A model generated the notes under the pieces. That model was not told the DNA's origin, searched no databases, and saw only the letters and a program-made list of their open reading frames with translations. Both the position numbers and the translations under genes were made by a program. DNA of 64,000 nucleotides from Gerris lacustris (taxonomy: Eukaryota; Arthropoda; Insecta; Hemiptera; Gerridae). Below are positions 12,001-24,463 of the stretch, piece after piece (the stretch's first letter is position 1; every line of letters begins with the position of its first letter). Location of the stretch: the NCBI GenBank assembly GCA_951217055.1, contig OX578277.1:55261044-55325043 (forward strand), given 5' to 3'.

Positions 12001-12747
12001 TAACAAGGATAAGAGAGCATTGCACTAATTACTTTATAAAAACAAAAATATACAAAGCAAATGGTGGAGTAATGAAATGAATGCAGACAGCAAAATAATT
12101 AAGAAAACGACATTAACCAAATTGAAAATTAAATTAAATTATGAATCTTTCTAACTATAAATTAATTAATTTTATAAAACTAGAAATAAATTTGAATAAA
12201 TATCCCACATTTAATTAATCCTATAAAACATTGAATTATATGGGATATCTCTTTTGATTATATAAAAGCTATCTAGCATTAATTTCTTTACCAGCCTGTG
12301 TGCACTTGGATAATTTTCCACTATAATGTTTATCAGAAACATTGATCATTCAAAAAGGTGTCGTTTTTAATTGTGAGCTTTTACTAGAATGCAAAGAGAA
12401 AGCATTAATACATGTATTTCAATTTAAATTTTCAATATTTATTTTAAAAATTAGGAGAATGCTCGTATCAATGGTTTTTTTTTTTTTTTCATATTTATGT
12501 GAATAATGAAAACTGGACATTCTTTTATTTGATGGGATGCCGATATAATTATCTAAGTATGTTGTATCTTATTACGTTTAGGGCGTTGAAAGCTCGAGTA
12601 AATAGTTATATGTATGTATTTACTTGCTGCTATTAAAGTATCGCATGTTTCTTAAAAATATATTTTAATTTTCTTAAAGCTATTCTATTGTTAATATCCC
12701 TCAAAGTTGATGCAGCATTTAAATTATTATTTTTTTTCTCTCTTTTC
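9049..12747. other. AT-rich unique DNA without genes
   Basis: No supported gene in 3.7 kb. It holds a 28-nt poly-T tract at 10879-10906 and one perfect palindrome (annotated separately). At 9356-9364 the minus strand reads ACATATAG followed by GTAAGTAG, a weak acceptor-donor juxtaposition. Confidence 0.6.
11432..11470. repeat. Perfect 39-bp palindrome
   Basis: GTAATAAGTAAAGGACAAT and its exact reverse complement are separated by one T (11451), giving 19-bp arms with no mismatch. The function is unknown; it could form a cruciform or be a very small foldback. Confidence 0.9.
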
Positions 12748-12750
12748 TCA

Positions 12751-13176
12751 ATTTTTTTTATGTATAACTTCTGAGGTTAGAAACATTATATACTGTAAAC
12801 TTTTAGTCTTTAGTTTAGGGATATATTGACATGCAGGAGACCCTATCCAAGTTAAGATTGATTTTGAAGTACCCTTTGCCCCGCCGTAGCTACCCTGCCG
12901 AAGGGTAAGGTCCCCTCGTCCCTTGAGAATTTGCTTCCCCCTTCCACCGTATCGATTGAAGCAGATCCTCCCATTGTAACCTCCTGCACTGTTATATTGC
13001 TTCCTACTTTCCTCTCCCTCCTCACCGTTCAACTTAAGCCCTTTCCAATTACTCCAGTGTCTGTTTACAGCCGAGAAGACTTGGTGTACACCGAGCTTTT
13101 CATAAAACCTTTCTTTCCCCTCACCAATCCCTTCCTGATTGGCACCCTCTGAATAAGGATCTAAAAAACCTTGAAA
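12751..13176 (-). pseudogene. GC-rich stop-free frame of 142 codons, unidentified coding remnant
   Basis: On the minus strand the frame from 13176 to 12751 has no stop codon for 142 codons, the longest such run outside microsatellites. It sits in an island clearly richer in G+C than its surroundings. No ATG opens it. The predicted stretch includes RFYEKLGVHQVFSAVNRHW, a glutamate-rich patch, then glycine/arginine-rich segments such as GRICFNRYGGRGKQI. A splice-acceptor-like TTTTTTAGATCCTTATTCAG lies at its upstream end. The last 30 or so codons are AT-rich and probably not part of the original sequence. I do not recognise the family. It may be a decayed exon or a fragment of a transposon gene. 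Part of the opposite strand is also open, so composition alone could explain it. Confidence 0.35.
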
Positions 13177-13364
13177 TTAGAATTAACCCTTTTTTTAAAG
13201 AATAGCTACCTTTCACTTTTCTCTTTTTTCTGTTAGCATTTTATTTCTGACACCTGACATATTGTTTTCTTAAACGTTTTATTTATGGATTTTTCTTCCG
13301 TGCTTGCCGAAGGTAACAGAAGCATTGTGATCTTTCTTGAAAGCAAGATATTATTATGTCTCCG

Positions 13365-13560
13365 ATTTCAAAAATTCCTGGACAGAAATCCGGTTTAGAC
13401 ATCAGAGAACATTTTTGATCTCGCATCTGTTTTTCGGTCTGTCGTTCATAATTGTTTGCGAACCACCATATTTAAAAGCTACTTTAAAAACATTTTAATA
13501 GCCCATTTGTTGGTCCCATGTAAGGTTCAACCTTGTAATGTAATGTTTTGTAATTTCGAC
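13365..13560 (-). repeat. Family-A repeat, partial
   Basis: On the minus strand it reads the GTCTGAAAC/ACAGAAATCC block, a decayed GACAGACC run and the TGGGACCAACAAATGG region, in the same order as the copies at 36.7 and 44.6 kb. Confidence 0.6.
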
Positions 13561-16120
13561 CTATATAATAGATAGATATTGTTATTCAAGTTAAAAATTG
13601 AAGAATTTTTACATATTTAACAAAGGAGTGAAAATTAAACAAATAAAACAATAATAGGTTGTACTGCATATTTATTAAAGTATTAGTGATAGGACACGAA
13701 AAAGCAATGCACCACACGAATTGGCAGACCGCATCTTTCAAGAAATGTAATCCCCGATATTTCAAAAAATTGGATGTCCAACAGATTTTTGCATTTTTGG
13801 GTTTTAGTTCTCCTGTTTAATGTACACAATTTCATATAATTTCCATGGGACCCTATATTAATTCCAACGGTCTCTAGTCATTTGCTAAATTGATACTTTT
13901 ATTCGTGTAAAAAAAATAAAAATTCTTATTTAAAAAAGGGTGAACAATTAAATGCATTACACAGTAAAGGTGCAGCAAAATATCTTTTGAGTACGTGATA
14001 GGGTATGAGGAACTATGTGCCACACTAATTGAACTATTTTATTATTAACATGACACGTTTATTAATATAATTCCAATTCCTTACTGTTTTATACAAATTT
14101 TGATGCTCAAATTATGCAGCAATGAAAACTTAGTCGTCCCTACTTTGAATGTTAGAAAAAAGAGAAGACATTCTGGAACCACAGGCACTTCCCCATTATT
14201 CTTAAATTCAGGCGTATGCTCCGGAAATGCCTTTCTTTTTCTTCAGGAAAGCATATTTTTATAGTTGAAGAATTGTTTTTTTTTTTTTTTTGCTTTTTTT
14301 TTGGCCCTCTGAAACTAACACATACCACGTATGCTCATACAAAAACTTCTGTCGCACTCCCCTACATTACTGGTTAACACTTTAGTGTGACTCAGAGTTG
14401 ACAGATATACTATTTTATACGTGAAAAATATGATTTTATAGAAATAAGTACACTGCAACGATATTTATTTATCTTCAAATAATAATTTTATTAAATTTAA
14501 TTTAATTACTTTAACAAAGTCAACAATGAAGATAATATTATCCTTACCAAAATGTAATATTATTATATTGCAACTAATTCAAGAATTTAAAAAAATAAAT
14601 AGTTCTCGTTATAAAAATACATTTTTTTCCATAGTATTTAAATAGGCAGAATTTAAGTACGGCCTAATACTGCTTTGGACCCAAAACGCCCACACTATAG
14701 CTTTGGAAGCTTCTTTAGTTAATATACTGGAAATTCATACGGGTGCATAAATTTAAAGATATACACATTATATATATATATATATATATTTATATATGTG
14801 TGTGTGTGTATTTATGTTAAAAGTCTCATAGAAGTATACATTAATACTGCAGCATTGCTTAAGTACATACAAGCTGAATATTGCAGGGTTATATAAAAGA
14901 TAGAACTAGGGTTTTACATTACCGCAATAGTCCAAGGGATAAAATTTCCTCTCTTTCATACTGTGTAATTAGTTTTTTTTTTTTTTCTTTTTTTAAAAAA
15001 AAAAACCATTTGAACTCTCCTTCGAGGAGAAACACATTCGTAATAATGTTAGTATTTATTAGTTTCAAGAACATTTATTGTTTATATTATTCTTATCAAG
15101 CATGCTTGGGTTTCAGATCTCCTGTTTTATTTATATAATTTCATATTATTTTTTCTCTTTATTCACTTGACGTTAAGCTTGTCTCGTTTTCATGTCTAAC
15201 TGTTATAAAGAAAATATTTTTATAAAAAAGGTGGTGATGTAGAATATCTTTACGTGATTTGATGTATTTTTTGTGGTTTAATAAGCCTTTTAAAGGTATA
15301 GTTTTACATTTTATTTTAATTTCTGGTTCAAATTCATCTTTTCTTTCACTAGATTTGTAATAAAAACAATATTGTTTTGTCTTATCCATGTTAAAAAGAA
15401 AAACATGAATAAGAAAGGACCGGAATTGTTATAACCACTATTTAATTTAAAAGCGACTGTTCCTGTTATTTATTTATTTATTTTTTTTGTTTGAAATATT
15501 AATTTTTCAATTATTTTATGTGGGTCTTAAAAAGAAAACTTAAAAACTCCGAATACAAATTTCTTTTCGTTTGCTTAACTGTTTCGTTTTGTTTTTTTTC
15601 TACAAAATAATAACATAAAATCAATTTTTCCTTAACTACAAGAATGATAATATGCACGATTGCACACAATTAATTTTACTTGTCTCTTTTCTTTTTAGGA
15701 TCCGTAAGCCAAAAACGAAGATTCTTATATATACCTGCGCTTGTCTGCCTGAAACGCATCTCATTTCCTAAAAGTTCCTACAAAAAAATTTGAAACTTTG
15801 CAGTTATGTTCTGTGTAATAAAATAACCCAATCTCAGGAAAATTATAGGGAAGCCCCAAAGTATCATCCCTCAGTAACAAGGGGTTAGAGTGGGGAACAA
15901 ATATTCCCCCCAAAAATCATAAACATTTATTACCTTAGGAACGGAAAGAAGAAATTATTAGGAAATTAATTGTTTGTTTACGGATTGGGCTAGACACTTC
16001 CGAGTAGTTTCGTTGCATTTGGACTAAAAATCACATCATTATAACTGGTTCAAAGGTGGCTCCCCTTCTGATACGGCTAGGCCGATTATACTGGTTAACG
16101 AATTCGTCCTATTTGTTTAA
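13561..16120. other. AT-rich unique DNA without genes
   Basis: No supported gene. Poly-T/poly-A tracts occur near 14280 and 14985. A slightly GC-richer segment at 15690-16110 has no long frame. Confidence 0.55.
14769..14810. repeat. (TA)n-(TG)n compound microsatellite
   Basis: A TA run passes into a short TG run. Confidence 0.9.
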
Positions 16121-16124
16121 TTGC

Positions 16125-16195
16125 CTACGGACCCTTTGTGCTTGCTGAATATGTGCTTTCAGCACACACAAATCGGACAATTTATTTTAATAATA
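16125..16195. repeat. Diverged end of the 969-bp foldback family
   Basis: GCCTACGGACCCTTTGTG, a CAGCACACAC hairpin half and CAATTTATTTTA occur in the same order as in the arm of the element at 6583. No matching opposite arm was found, so this is a truncated relative. Confidence 0.45.
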
Positions 16196-17308
16196 CAATC
16201 TCAAGCAGCAATGCACCTACTCATTGCTCGACATTAACATCCATTTCGCCAGCCGCACCCTTACGGATTTTTCAACCCGACAAGTTTAATTAATTAGTCC
16301 AATATTAGCCCTATAATAATTTCAACTTTCGATTTAATATGGCTTAAAAATAATTGTGATCCCTCTGGGATTCGAAACAGATCAAAATCTCATGTGACCA
16401 TTCGTCCAATAATAGGAGACACAATTGGCAGGCTATTTTCTTTTATTTATTGAAAAATATTAAAATATATATTTAAGTTAGATTTAATTCATATGTATAT
16501 TTTTTCTTCTTGGTACTGTTTTGTCATTCATTGAAAAAAGTTTAAATCAATAAATAACTAAAGTTTATAGTAATTTAAAATTGATTTACCTCAGCCGTAT
16601 CATGAATTCTATTAAAAGACATCGTTTCTAAGTTCTTATGACAAGTTGCTCTGGTTGACACAAAACGTATTAAAAGTTTGCTCTTGGTAATATCCGGCAA
16701 GTAAAAAACCACATTGGTTAAAAAAAGTTTTCTCTTCAGAACCATTCCATTTCTAGTTTACCTCGAAACGATTCTTGAAAAAAAAGGTTCAGCCATTATA
16801 GGTTTTTTTTTGGTAGATGGTAGATGTATAAACTTTTTGATAACTTCTCTTGACGCTTTTCCCTCTTTCTAGACTTTATAAAGAGATACATCTTAACTTT
16901 TTTTTTTTGTTTAAAATACTTAAAGGGATTTAGGATTTAAATGGTCTGGAAAGAAGAAACTAGGTTAAACTATTAAAAATAAAAAATAGTTTTTTTAAAT
17001 TAAAAACTAAAAATGTAACTGAGTAGGGTAGTAAAGTTTGTTTTTAAAAAAATGTCATATTTCCGTTCTCATATAAGATTTTCATTTACATTTTTGTTTG
17101 AAAAAAGTTTTAACATTTATCATAAAAATAGTTACTTAAGGAAAGGATAATAAAATTGTTTATATTCCTTTTATGACAGAACAATTGTGCAGTGTGACCA
17201 TATAGGTTCACTTTATTTGTTTAATGTTATAATTATATAATCATGCTATTTAATAAGTATTATTATATTTAAAATTAAACCGAGTTATTTTTGTAATGTT
17301 TCTAGCAA
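16196..17308. other. AT-rich unique DNA
   Basis: No gene or named element seen. It contains several poly-T/poly-A tracts. Confidence 0.55.
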
Positions 17309-17345
17309 ATTTATTATAAAGGTGGGCACCACCTTTATAATAAAT
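17309..17345. repeat. Perfect hairpin, 17-bp arms, 3-nt loop
   Basis: ATTTATTATAAAGGTGG pairs exactly with CCACCTTTATAATAAAT across a GCA loop. Confidence 0.9.
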
Positions 17346-17435
17346 AGTTCCGATTAAGGAACTAGATATTGAAAATAATTTGTAAGAGGAGAGGACCCAA
17401 TGTTGAGGGTGCAAATGGAGTTAAGAGGATCAACA

Positions 17436-17795
17436 TTAAGGCTCTACCGCTCTTTGAGGTTAGAAAAATCATTAAATTGAAAATGTTATTGTTTCTAAGC
17501 AAGATATCAAAAATCTAATCACAGGCTTCATTCCTAATTTTAATTCTGCACAATTTGAGCCCTATTTTAACTTCCTATGATAAATAGTACAGGCGCCATT
17601 TCAATACAACGATAAAACTCGTTGTATTAAAATGGCGCCTGTACTATTTATCATAGGAAGTTGAAATAGGGCTCAAATTGTGCAGAATTAAAATTAGGAA
17701 TGAAGCCTGTGATTAGATTTTTGATATCTTGCTTAGAACCAGTATAATTTTAATTTTACAGTTTTTCCTAACCTCAAAGGGCGGTAGAGCCTTAA
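17436..17795. mobile_element. 360-bp palindromic MITE flanked by TTAA
   Basis: TTAA at 17436-17439 and 17792-17795 brackets two long inverted arms. The terminal 24 bp, starting GGCTCTACCGC, match at 23 of 24 positions. The arms meet near 17615 at CAACGATAAAACTCGTTG. TTAA flanks suggest mobilisation by a piggyBac-type transposase, but TTAA is itself a palindrome and could simply be part of the inverted repeat. The terminus is not the usual CCY of piggyBac, so the superfamily is uncertain. Confidence 0.7.
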
Positions 17796-17938
17796 GTGAC
17801 CAGGTAAAAGGGTGCACATTCTAAGGGTAAAACGGTCAAAAAGTCATTGCAACAAAAACTTCCAAAACTGAGAAATAACAAAAAATATACAATTTGTACT
17901 AAAGTAGAACTTAGAACATAATTACTAGATAAAAATAC

Positions 17939-18552
17939 CTTTTTACTACGTTTTTATTAGCTTGCTTTCTTGTTTGCTTGTTTGTCCAATACAAATCTTG
18001 CAATCGATTTTTTAACTAACCTCCCGAGTAGCTAGACATTTGAAACTTTTAGAATAGCTCAGAACACGATGACAATGCATTATTTGAATACTTAGATCTA
18101 TCTTTCAGCAAAATTTAATTCGTTTTCAGCAAATTGTGCTGTATGGAAAGTTAGTTCGGAAAAAATCCGCTAGTTATTTTATTTGTTTTGGCATGTCCCA
18201 TATTTACAATCTTCATTTTAACAGGTTTCAAATTTATGATTTATGACAGAAAATTTAAAAACGTAGTATATAAAAAGTTCTTTTTATCTTGCAATTATTA
18301 TATATGTACTAAGTTTTTAAATTTTCTGTTGACTAAATAAAAATCATAAATGTGAAACCCGTCAAAATGAAGATCGTAAATATCATTTCAAAACAAATAA
18401 AAAAAACTTGCGGATATTTTCCGAACTAACTTTCCATACAGCAAAATTTACTGTTAACGAATTAAATTCTGTTCTGAGCTATTCTAAAAGAATTAATTTT
18501 TACTGGACAAACAAACAAACAAGAAAGCAAGCTAATAAAAACGTTGTAAAAA
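17939..18552. mobile_element. ~610-bp imperfect foldback element
   Basis: Left-arm blocks such as ACGTTTTTATTAGCTTGC and TTTGTCCA recur reverse-complemented at 18505-18552. Inner blocks (CTGTATGGAAAGTTAGTTCG against its complement at 18421-18440, and TTTAAAAAC/GTTTTTAAA near the centre) pair in order. Arm identity is lower than in the 6.58-kb foldback, so it is older. No coding capacity. Confidence 0.65.
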
Positions 18553-18645
18553 ATCGACAATATTGCATTTTTTTTTTCTCTACAACTTCACTTAATGTTA
18601 ATCCTCTCAATTCCATTTTATCCTCCCCCTTGAGTCCTTTCCTCT

Positions 18646-18852
18646 CAGTGGCGTAGTTAGGGTATTATAAAACTTTTTGGGGGCCCCTCGCAAAGTAAAT
18701 TGATGAGGGAAAAAAGGATTTGCGTTCAGAACTGAATGGGACACCTCTGACAATGGTATAGAAGTACGATTTCAAGTAGTTAGATTTTATTATGCTCTTA
18801 AGGGGGCCCCATCGACATTGGTATCATTTGGGGGCCCATAGTTACGCCACTG
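18646..18852. mobile_element. hAT-type MITE with 8-bp target duplication
   Basis: The ends are CAGTGGCGTAGTTAGGG and its near-complement CATAGTTACGCCACTG. TTTCCTCT is present immediately outside both ends (18638-18645 and 18853-18860), exactly the 8-bp duplication made by hAT transposases. The 207-bp interior carries GGGGGCCCC blocks near each end and no coding frame. Intact ends and a perfect duplication indicate a fairly young, unrearranged insertion. Confidence 0.93.
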
Positions 18853-18860
18853 TTTCCTCT

Positions 18861-20690
18861 TAATTTTTTTCCCAATATAGATCCTTGATAACACTTATTT
18901 TAAACTCTACTATGCGTAGATTGTAAGTCTAGTATAGTCTTCTACAGTTCATAACCCTGATGACGTAAATCAATTTTACGAAGCTATGTTTTTATTTATC
19001 AAAAACCCTACCTCACTAATTTTATTCCTATCTATAATTTTTACGGTTGCTAGTTCAAATCTTACTTTGAACAAGTTTGTTTTAATTTATCTTTATGATT
19101 ATTTACTGTGATTCCCTAAAAACTCTCAATAGTGGGATTGACCCATTAGTTGCATTATTACAAATTAATGTAGTTTTTTAAACTCAATAAACCCTAGTAT
19201 TCTAATATAAGTATTGTATCATCATACAAGTATTTATAACACTTGCGCATAGCTTTAGTTTAAATAAATTAATTGTTTTGTCTTATTTACGAATATTTTG
19301 GCCAGAATGTAAATATTGAAGGAAAACCATCTCCTCAAGTTGGTAAATGAGAATGGCAAATCATTTTCGGATTCTACTTTAGTCTGGATTTTAGCATTTC
19401 CTGCTTTTAGGCCACCCCAGATTTCCCTCTTCCTTTGGTTGAGTCTGCCACATATTCGATTCTGGTGAAAAGGAAAGGGGGTCCCATAACAGATTTGCAA
19501 CTTCTCTCAACATTTATTCCGCCCTACATCTACAAGAATCTGGCCTTTTTTCCACCTCGACCAAAAATATATATATTTTTAAATTGTAAAGTTTAGATTA
19601 GTTTATTCTTTTGCAACGTTTTACTAAAATTGACTTGATTGAAAATTCAAAGTTACATATTACCAGTTTATTGCGCGAACGCTATGACTAATGTTTAATA
19701 CGAACTTAATTCCACAATTGTAAGTTTAATTAATTATGACTAAATGCTAAAAAAATAATTTTTCAGTTCCCTAAAACAGAGATTAGTGAATTTGCTAATA
19801 GCATAAACTATTCTCTTTTTTAATTAATCCTTTCAAAAAAATGAAAGTTGGTAGAAAGTTGCTTTAAAAAAAGAATATATCAGACTTACAGTCCTACATA
19901 CTTGGTTTAGATTCAATATCAGTTACTTATTACATCTCTCGTGAGTATTTAACCTGTTACTCCAGTTATTAAACACAGTAAAATTGTTGAGAATTAATGC
20001 TTGCAAGTACATTAATGGGGGAAGTTGATTGTTTCAACCTAGATTCGAACTCACCCCCTCGTAATGAAAGCCTTAAGAATATAAATTGATTTGCTAATTA
20101 TTAAACCACTAGGACTTATGTTTTAATTTAGACGAGCTTTTAAGGAACTGTTCAAGTGGCCGTCCTAGTTTGAATTAAAGCGTTTTTATTTGTACGTATT
20201 TAATTTATTTGTTTTCTCCGATATTTTGTAAAATGCATCTACTTTATTGGCTATTATCTGTGAGCTGATAAATAAACTTAAAAATACGGGACATCAATAA
20301 ATTAATCAAATTAGCTCTTTTATAGTGTTAGCCTAGTAAAAATAAAAATTCTACTAGCTACACATTTTACATGCTTTTATGACTTAAACTAACAGTACTA
20401 AGTTGGAACAGACTAGGTCTGGCTTTAGAAGGATTAAGGAACTAAGGTAAAGGATATGAAGTCACTTCTTAAAGCTAAACTATAATTTTTTTATTTTACA
20501 ATAACTAAATTATATCTTACAACAACTAATATACATTATTTTACAAAGTATACTCCCACTTGGTACTGTTTTTTAAATCATAAAAGCGTGTAAAATATGA
20601 AACTAGTATATTTAGATTATAGAATGTCGAAACACGTTTGTTGATTATTAATACAAATGTTTGGTCACAATATTATTGTGTTTGTTTTTA
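18861..20690. other. AT-rich DNA without supported genes
   Basis: One minus-strand frame at 19255-19500 is open for 81 codons, a length expected by chance here. I see no splice or start context that would promote it. A tRNA-like segment is annotated separately. Confidence 0.5.
20036..20116 (-). tRNA. tRNA-like relic, probably a SINE head or tRNA pseudogene
   Basis: On the minus strand an A-box-like GTGGTTTAATAATTAGCA is followed about 50 nt later by a B-box-like GAGTTCGAATCTAGG. The T-loop TTCGAAT is canonical, but the T stem does not close fully, and I cannot draw a good anticodon stem or acceptor stem. A functional tRNA is unlikely. Confidence 0.3.
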
Positions 20691-21396
20691 GGGTTTCGAG
20701 GTCGCATCTTGGAGTATATCTCCCGACATACTGAAGCTACAGATTTGAAATTTGGGGTACAAGTTAAACTTTTTTGCCCAATAACAGAAAACATATTGCA
20801 AACTTAAACACTCAAAATTTCTGCGATCAGCAATTAATTGTGATTTGATCACAATATTTTATTTTTTTTTTTAAATTTTTAAGTTGGTATCATTTTAAAG
20901 GTATTGAAATTTAGACTACAAATATATATCGCGTTTCCAAAATGGCGGCTATTTTACCCCCGAAAAAATTAAATCAAAACGCAAAAAAATCCCACACTAC
21001 CCCATTAGGAACGGTCCTAAAAATAAGGTAAACATATACAACTCTGTGGCGGTATGACATTTCCGGGAGTTGATGTAAAAAAGTCAAATTTTAGAAATTT
21101 GAGGTGGCCATAACTATGGAGACCCATTTTTTTTATGTTTTTTTTGAAAATTTTAAGTTGGGTATCATTATTAAGGTATAGATATTTGGATCAAATATAG
21201 GTATATATATATATATATATTGCGTTTTCAAAGTGGCGGCCATTACCCCTAAAAGAACTGAATAAGTGCATACCTAAGATACTAAAGGAAAATATATGCA
21301 CACCTTGCTTCTCAAAAGCGCAACTTTTGTAAACATATTTTAGTTAAAAATAATATTTTATTTTAAGAATGTTTATGACCGAAGAAAAACCCTTTT
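20691..21396 (+). mobile_element. Modular element starting GGGTTTCG, with two tandem modules
   Basis: It starts GGGTTTCGAGGTCGC and ends near AAAACCCTTTTAGTAAC, the same terminus style as the elements at 52475 and 56577. Inside are two copies, about 277 bp apart (about 20874 and 21150), of a module reading TTTTAAGTTGGGTATCATT, then AAGGTAT, then an AAATATA tract, then TGGCGGC. The last part includes an AAAATGGCGGC stretch (20939). No coding frame spans the modules. It is not assigned to a named superfamily. Confidence 0.55.
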
Positions 21397-21642
21397 AGTA
21401 ACTTGCTGGCAAGTACTTGAAGGGATTTTTTTTCTATTACCCTCTGTATATAATCTTCTAATCTGTAGTCATAATTATTAAATAATCTAATCACTATGAA
21501 TATCTTCCTGACATTACATGTTTGCTTCTTCTCGAGCTTTATTCCGGATCAACGTTTTAAGTTTATCTATATAATTGGAATTTACTCTTGATTTAAAGTT
21601 GAACTCTAAAAAATTATTGTATCGTTTGTAATTTTTTTCCAG

Positions 21643-21913
21643 GTATTTTGTTAGGAGCTTGGATAATAAATTGTATCAAATGGCAAAAACAGCTGACAAT
21701 AATTCCCATAAACAACTGTTTTCTACACCGAAGAAATTATATTTTACAACTAGCAACTACTCTATTGTTGAAAATCGAGAGAAGTCGGCCGTTTTTTATC
21801 TAAATTACGAAATTAAAGTAAACGTTATTAATAATTTTCAATTAATCAATGAAAGAGACCTATATATACATTGTAGTATTTTCAAATGCAATTCTTCAAA
21901 GATTTGTGTATAA
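21643..21913 (+). CDS. Candidate terminal exon, unidentified
   Basis: A strong acceptor (GTAATTTTTTTCCAG, ending at 21642) opens a frame that stays open for 90 codons to a TAA at 21911-21913. An AATAAA polyadenylation-type signal follows at about 21961. The predicted residues include KLYQMAKTADNNSHKQLF and SAVFYLNYEIKVNVI. No domain is recognised and there is no signal peptide or transmembrane segment. Frames of this length occur by chance several times in a window this AT-rich, so the combination of acceptor, frame and poly(A) signal is only suggestive. Confidence 0.18.
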
Positions 21914-24463
21914 CAATTAATCTCAAATTTTTATTTTAAAAATATTTATATATATTTTTTAATAAAAATAAATTTGTAACTCTGAATATATATTCTATAT
22001 TTTAATGAAATGATAACTAATGTTAAAAAATATATATATATCTAATATAATTAATATACGCTTTAACTAGCTCGAATATAATTATTTTAATAATAATTTA
22101 ATCTATACTTCAACTACTGTTTATCTTTTCCTGCTCTAAAAATCTTGACATAATTTGGTAGCTGCTGTCTTCTAAATTTTGGATAAATTATTTTACCCAA
22201 TAATTTCTTGTACTTAAATAAAATTATAATATTTTAAAAGGATAATAATTAAAATTACTCTTATAATTTATTAAGAATGAAATGATCGAAGCGAGTATGA
22301 AAAGTTATAATATTCTATAGGCTATTGAGATTTGTAACTAAATATCGGTAGAAACAAATTAGAGGAAGTTGAATAAATTTACTCTTAATGTATGTGGATC
22401 CTGCTGAAGTATTTCATTATAAGTTCACTAATGTACCAAATTGGAGTGATGAGGCCTCTAAACTTATTTTCGTAACCTTATTTACCGAATTATTATCTAT
22501 AATTAGTAAAGTAATAATTCAATCTTTATAATCACATTAGGTAAGAAGTTTACTCAAATTATGAAGGTAGAACTAATCACTATGAAAAAGAGAAATGAAT
22601 AGGTAAATAGTAGAACTATTTCAACTCCTATATTATTTTGAATACTATTCTCACTTCTTTACAGTATGAAATTTAAAAATGATTTTCTTGAATGTTTTAA
22701 CACTACATTTTTTGTGCAGCATCATACATTAGAAGAGTCATTTATAAATTTAGAATTCTAACTTTTTATATATTTTAGTGTAATGTACAAATATAGGCGT
22801 GTGTATGTCTGAGTCCTCGACGTAAGATTTCTTTCCAGTTAGTTTAGTTCGGTTTGAAGCCGAGCCAAATTGTTTACAAGAAGAAAAAGGAAATGAAGAC
22901 ATCAATCTCACTGTACTTCCAGTTCGGAAATCTTGTGGATAATACTCATGTACATAACTGATCATATTGGAAAACAATACATAGAACGCATTCTAAAATT
23001 TAACTTTTGCTTGAATAGTTTATTAGCCTCTTTACAGAAGTATGCTTATAGTTTAGAGTAAAGATCTTTAAACTCACCGTGTATTCTTGTTTCTTTAGAT
23101 GATTTGGTACATTCAATATTGGTGAAAGGAAAGAACATTGGCTAATGACTGCTTTTTGTTAGACTAGTCACTTCATTGTTTCAACAAAAACATTTGAAGG
23201 CTCTTTGTTGTACATCTTTACTTTAGGAATGTGCTGTTCCAGTGTAACTGAGGGTTTGGTATTTATACCAAACCCTCAACCCTTCATTATGTATTATATA
23301 CATGTTTGTCCAAGCCGGTTCCATTTCGTATTTCTTGACTCATTTCTGACATAGAAGTATAAACCATTAAGTATTAACATCGAATTTAGCCAAGAGAACT
23401 TTCAAACTCTGCTCTACAACTATTTAAACATTTTTTATTTTTCTAATTTCATGACTAGTTCCTATGCTTATCAAACCCCTCTTTTCTCGAAAACATTTTG
23501 TGTCATTCTAATTATAAAATAAGATTGCTGAGTTCATTTTAAAGTCATGTTCGTTAAGATCTCTAAATTTAAATAAGTCCGGCCATCAGAACTATGTTAA
23601 CAGACCAGAATTCCTACTTAGTAGGATTAGCTTCTCTTTTAATTCCTCATTGTTTTCTTAATTCTTTTGGCTTTTGATTCCCCTTAGTATCACGGGTTGG
23701 GTGAGTACTCAACCCGTTATTCAAATAACTACTCCTCGTTAAAATGCATTTATTTTACATCTGATAGTTAAATTTCACGGGTCGTGATGAACCGAAGTAA
23801 TTGATAAGATGGTTATCTTAATTGCGACCTCAGTTTAATTGCGTGTTAACGGTCAGGAATGCAAACAACATAACCATTAAACTAGATAACTTTAACCAGA
23901 TTTGGTAAAACTAAGTATTAAAAAAAATCTTGACGTTAGGAAGATGTACGCTTGGATTCTTATTCTTATCGACTTTCCTCCGATGGTTAAATCGAAGCTG
24001 AAGAGAAACAGGAAATATCAAGAATTTGTGAGCGGTTAGGTCGGTGTCAATGTCTGAACCCGTTAACTCTTTTTCCAACCTTGTCCAAGTTTTTGCTCTT
24101 TATACGGTCTGAACTTAAACCTGACCAAGCTCAAGTCTTCAATGCTGTTTCTTGTTTCTTTACTTCGCCTCTTGTCAATAAGAGAACACACATTTGGACG
24201 TTTGATAATTTGCGCTGCTGTTAGTAATATTTTTATTTCATTTTACAACCTACTATGCATACATTAATTATCCATTTATACAATACTTATTTAATTAAAA
24301 TGATATCTTACCTAAAATATAAGTTTCTGGTAACCATACGTAGTTAAAATAAATTGACGCAATATGAAATAATTTTTAGACAATCACGACGCCAAAACAA
24401 GTAGTAAACAAAGTCAAGAACAAATATCTGAAATTTATTTCAGATTTTTTAGCAAGAAATAAT
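21914..24463. other. AT-rich DNA with a small hairpin, no supported gene
   Basis: A minus-strand frame at 22750-22992 is open for about 80 codons and begins after ATTTTAG, but its length is within chance expectation. An imperfect stem ACGGGTTG/CAACCCGT occurs near 23692-23717. Confidence 0.5.
23249..23278. repeat. Perfect hairpin, 13-bp arms, TTTA loop
   Basis: TGAGGGTTTGGTA pairs exactly with TACCAAACCCTCA. It is GC-richer than its surroundings. Confidence 0.85.

Noticed and set aside
19255..19500. Minus-strand 81-codon frame
   Set aside because: Chance-length frame without supporting signals.
22750..22992. Minus-strand frame of about 80 codons with an acceptor-like start
   Set aside because: Length is within chance expectation at this base composition, and there is no recognisable domain or donor/poly(A) context.
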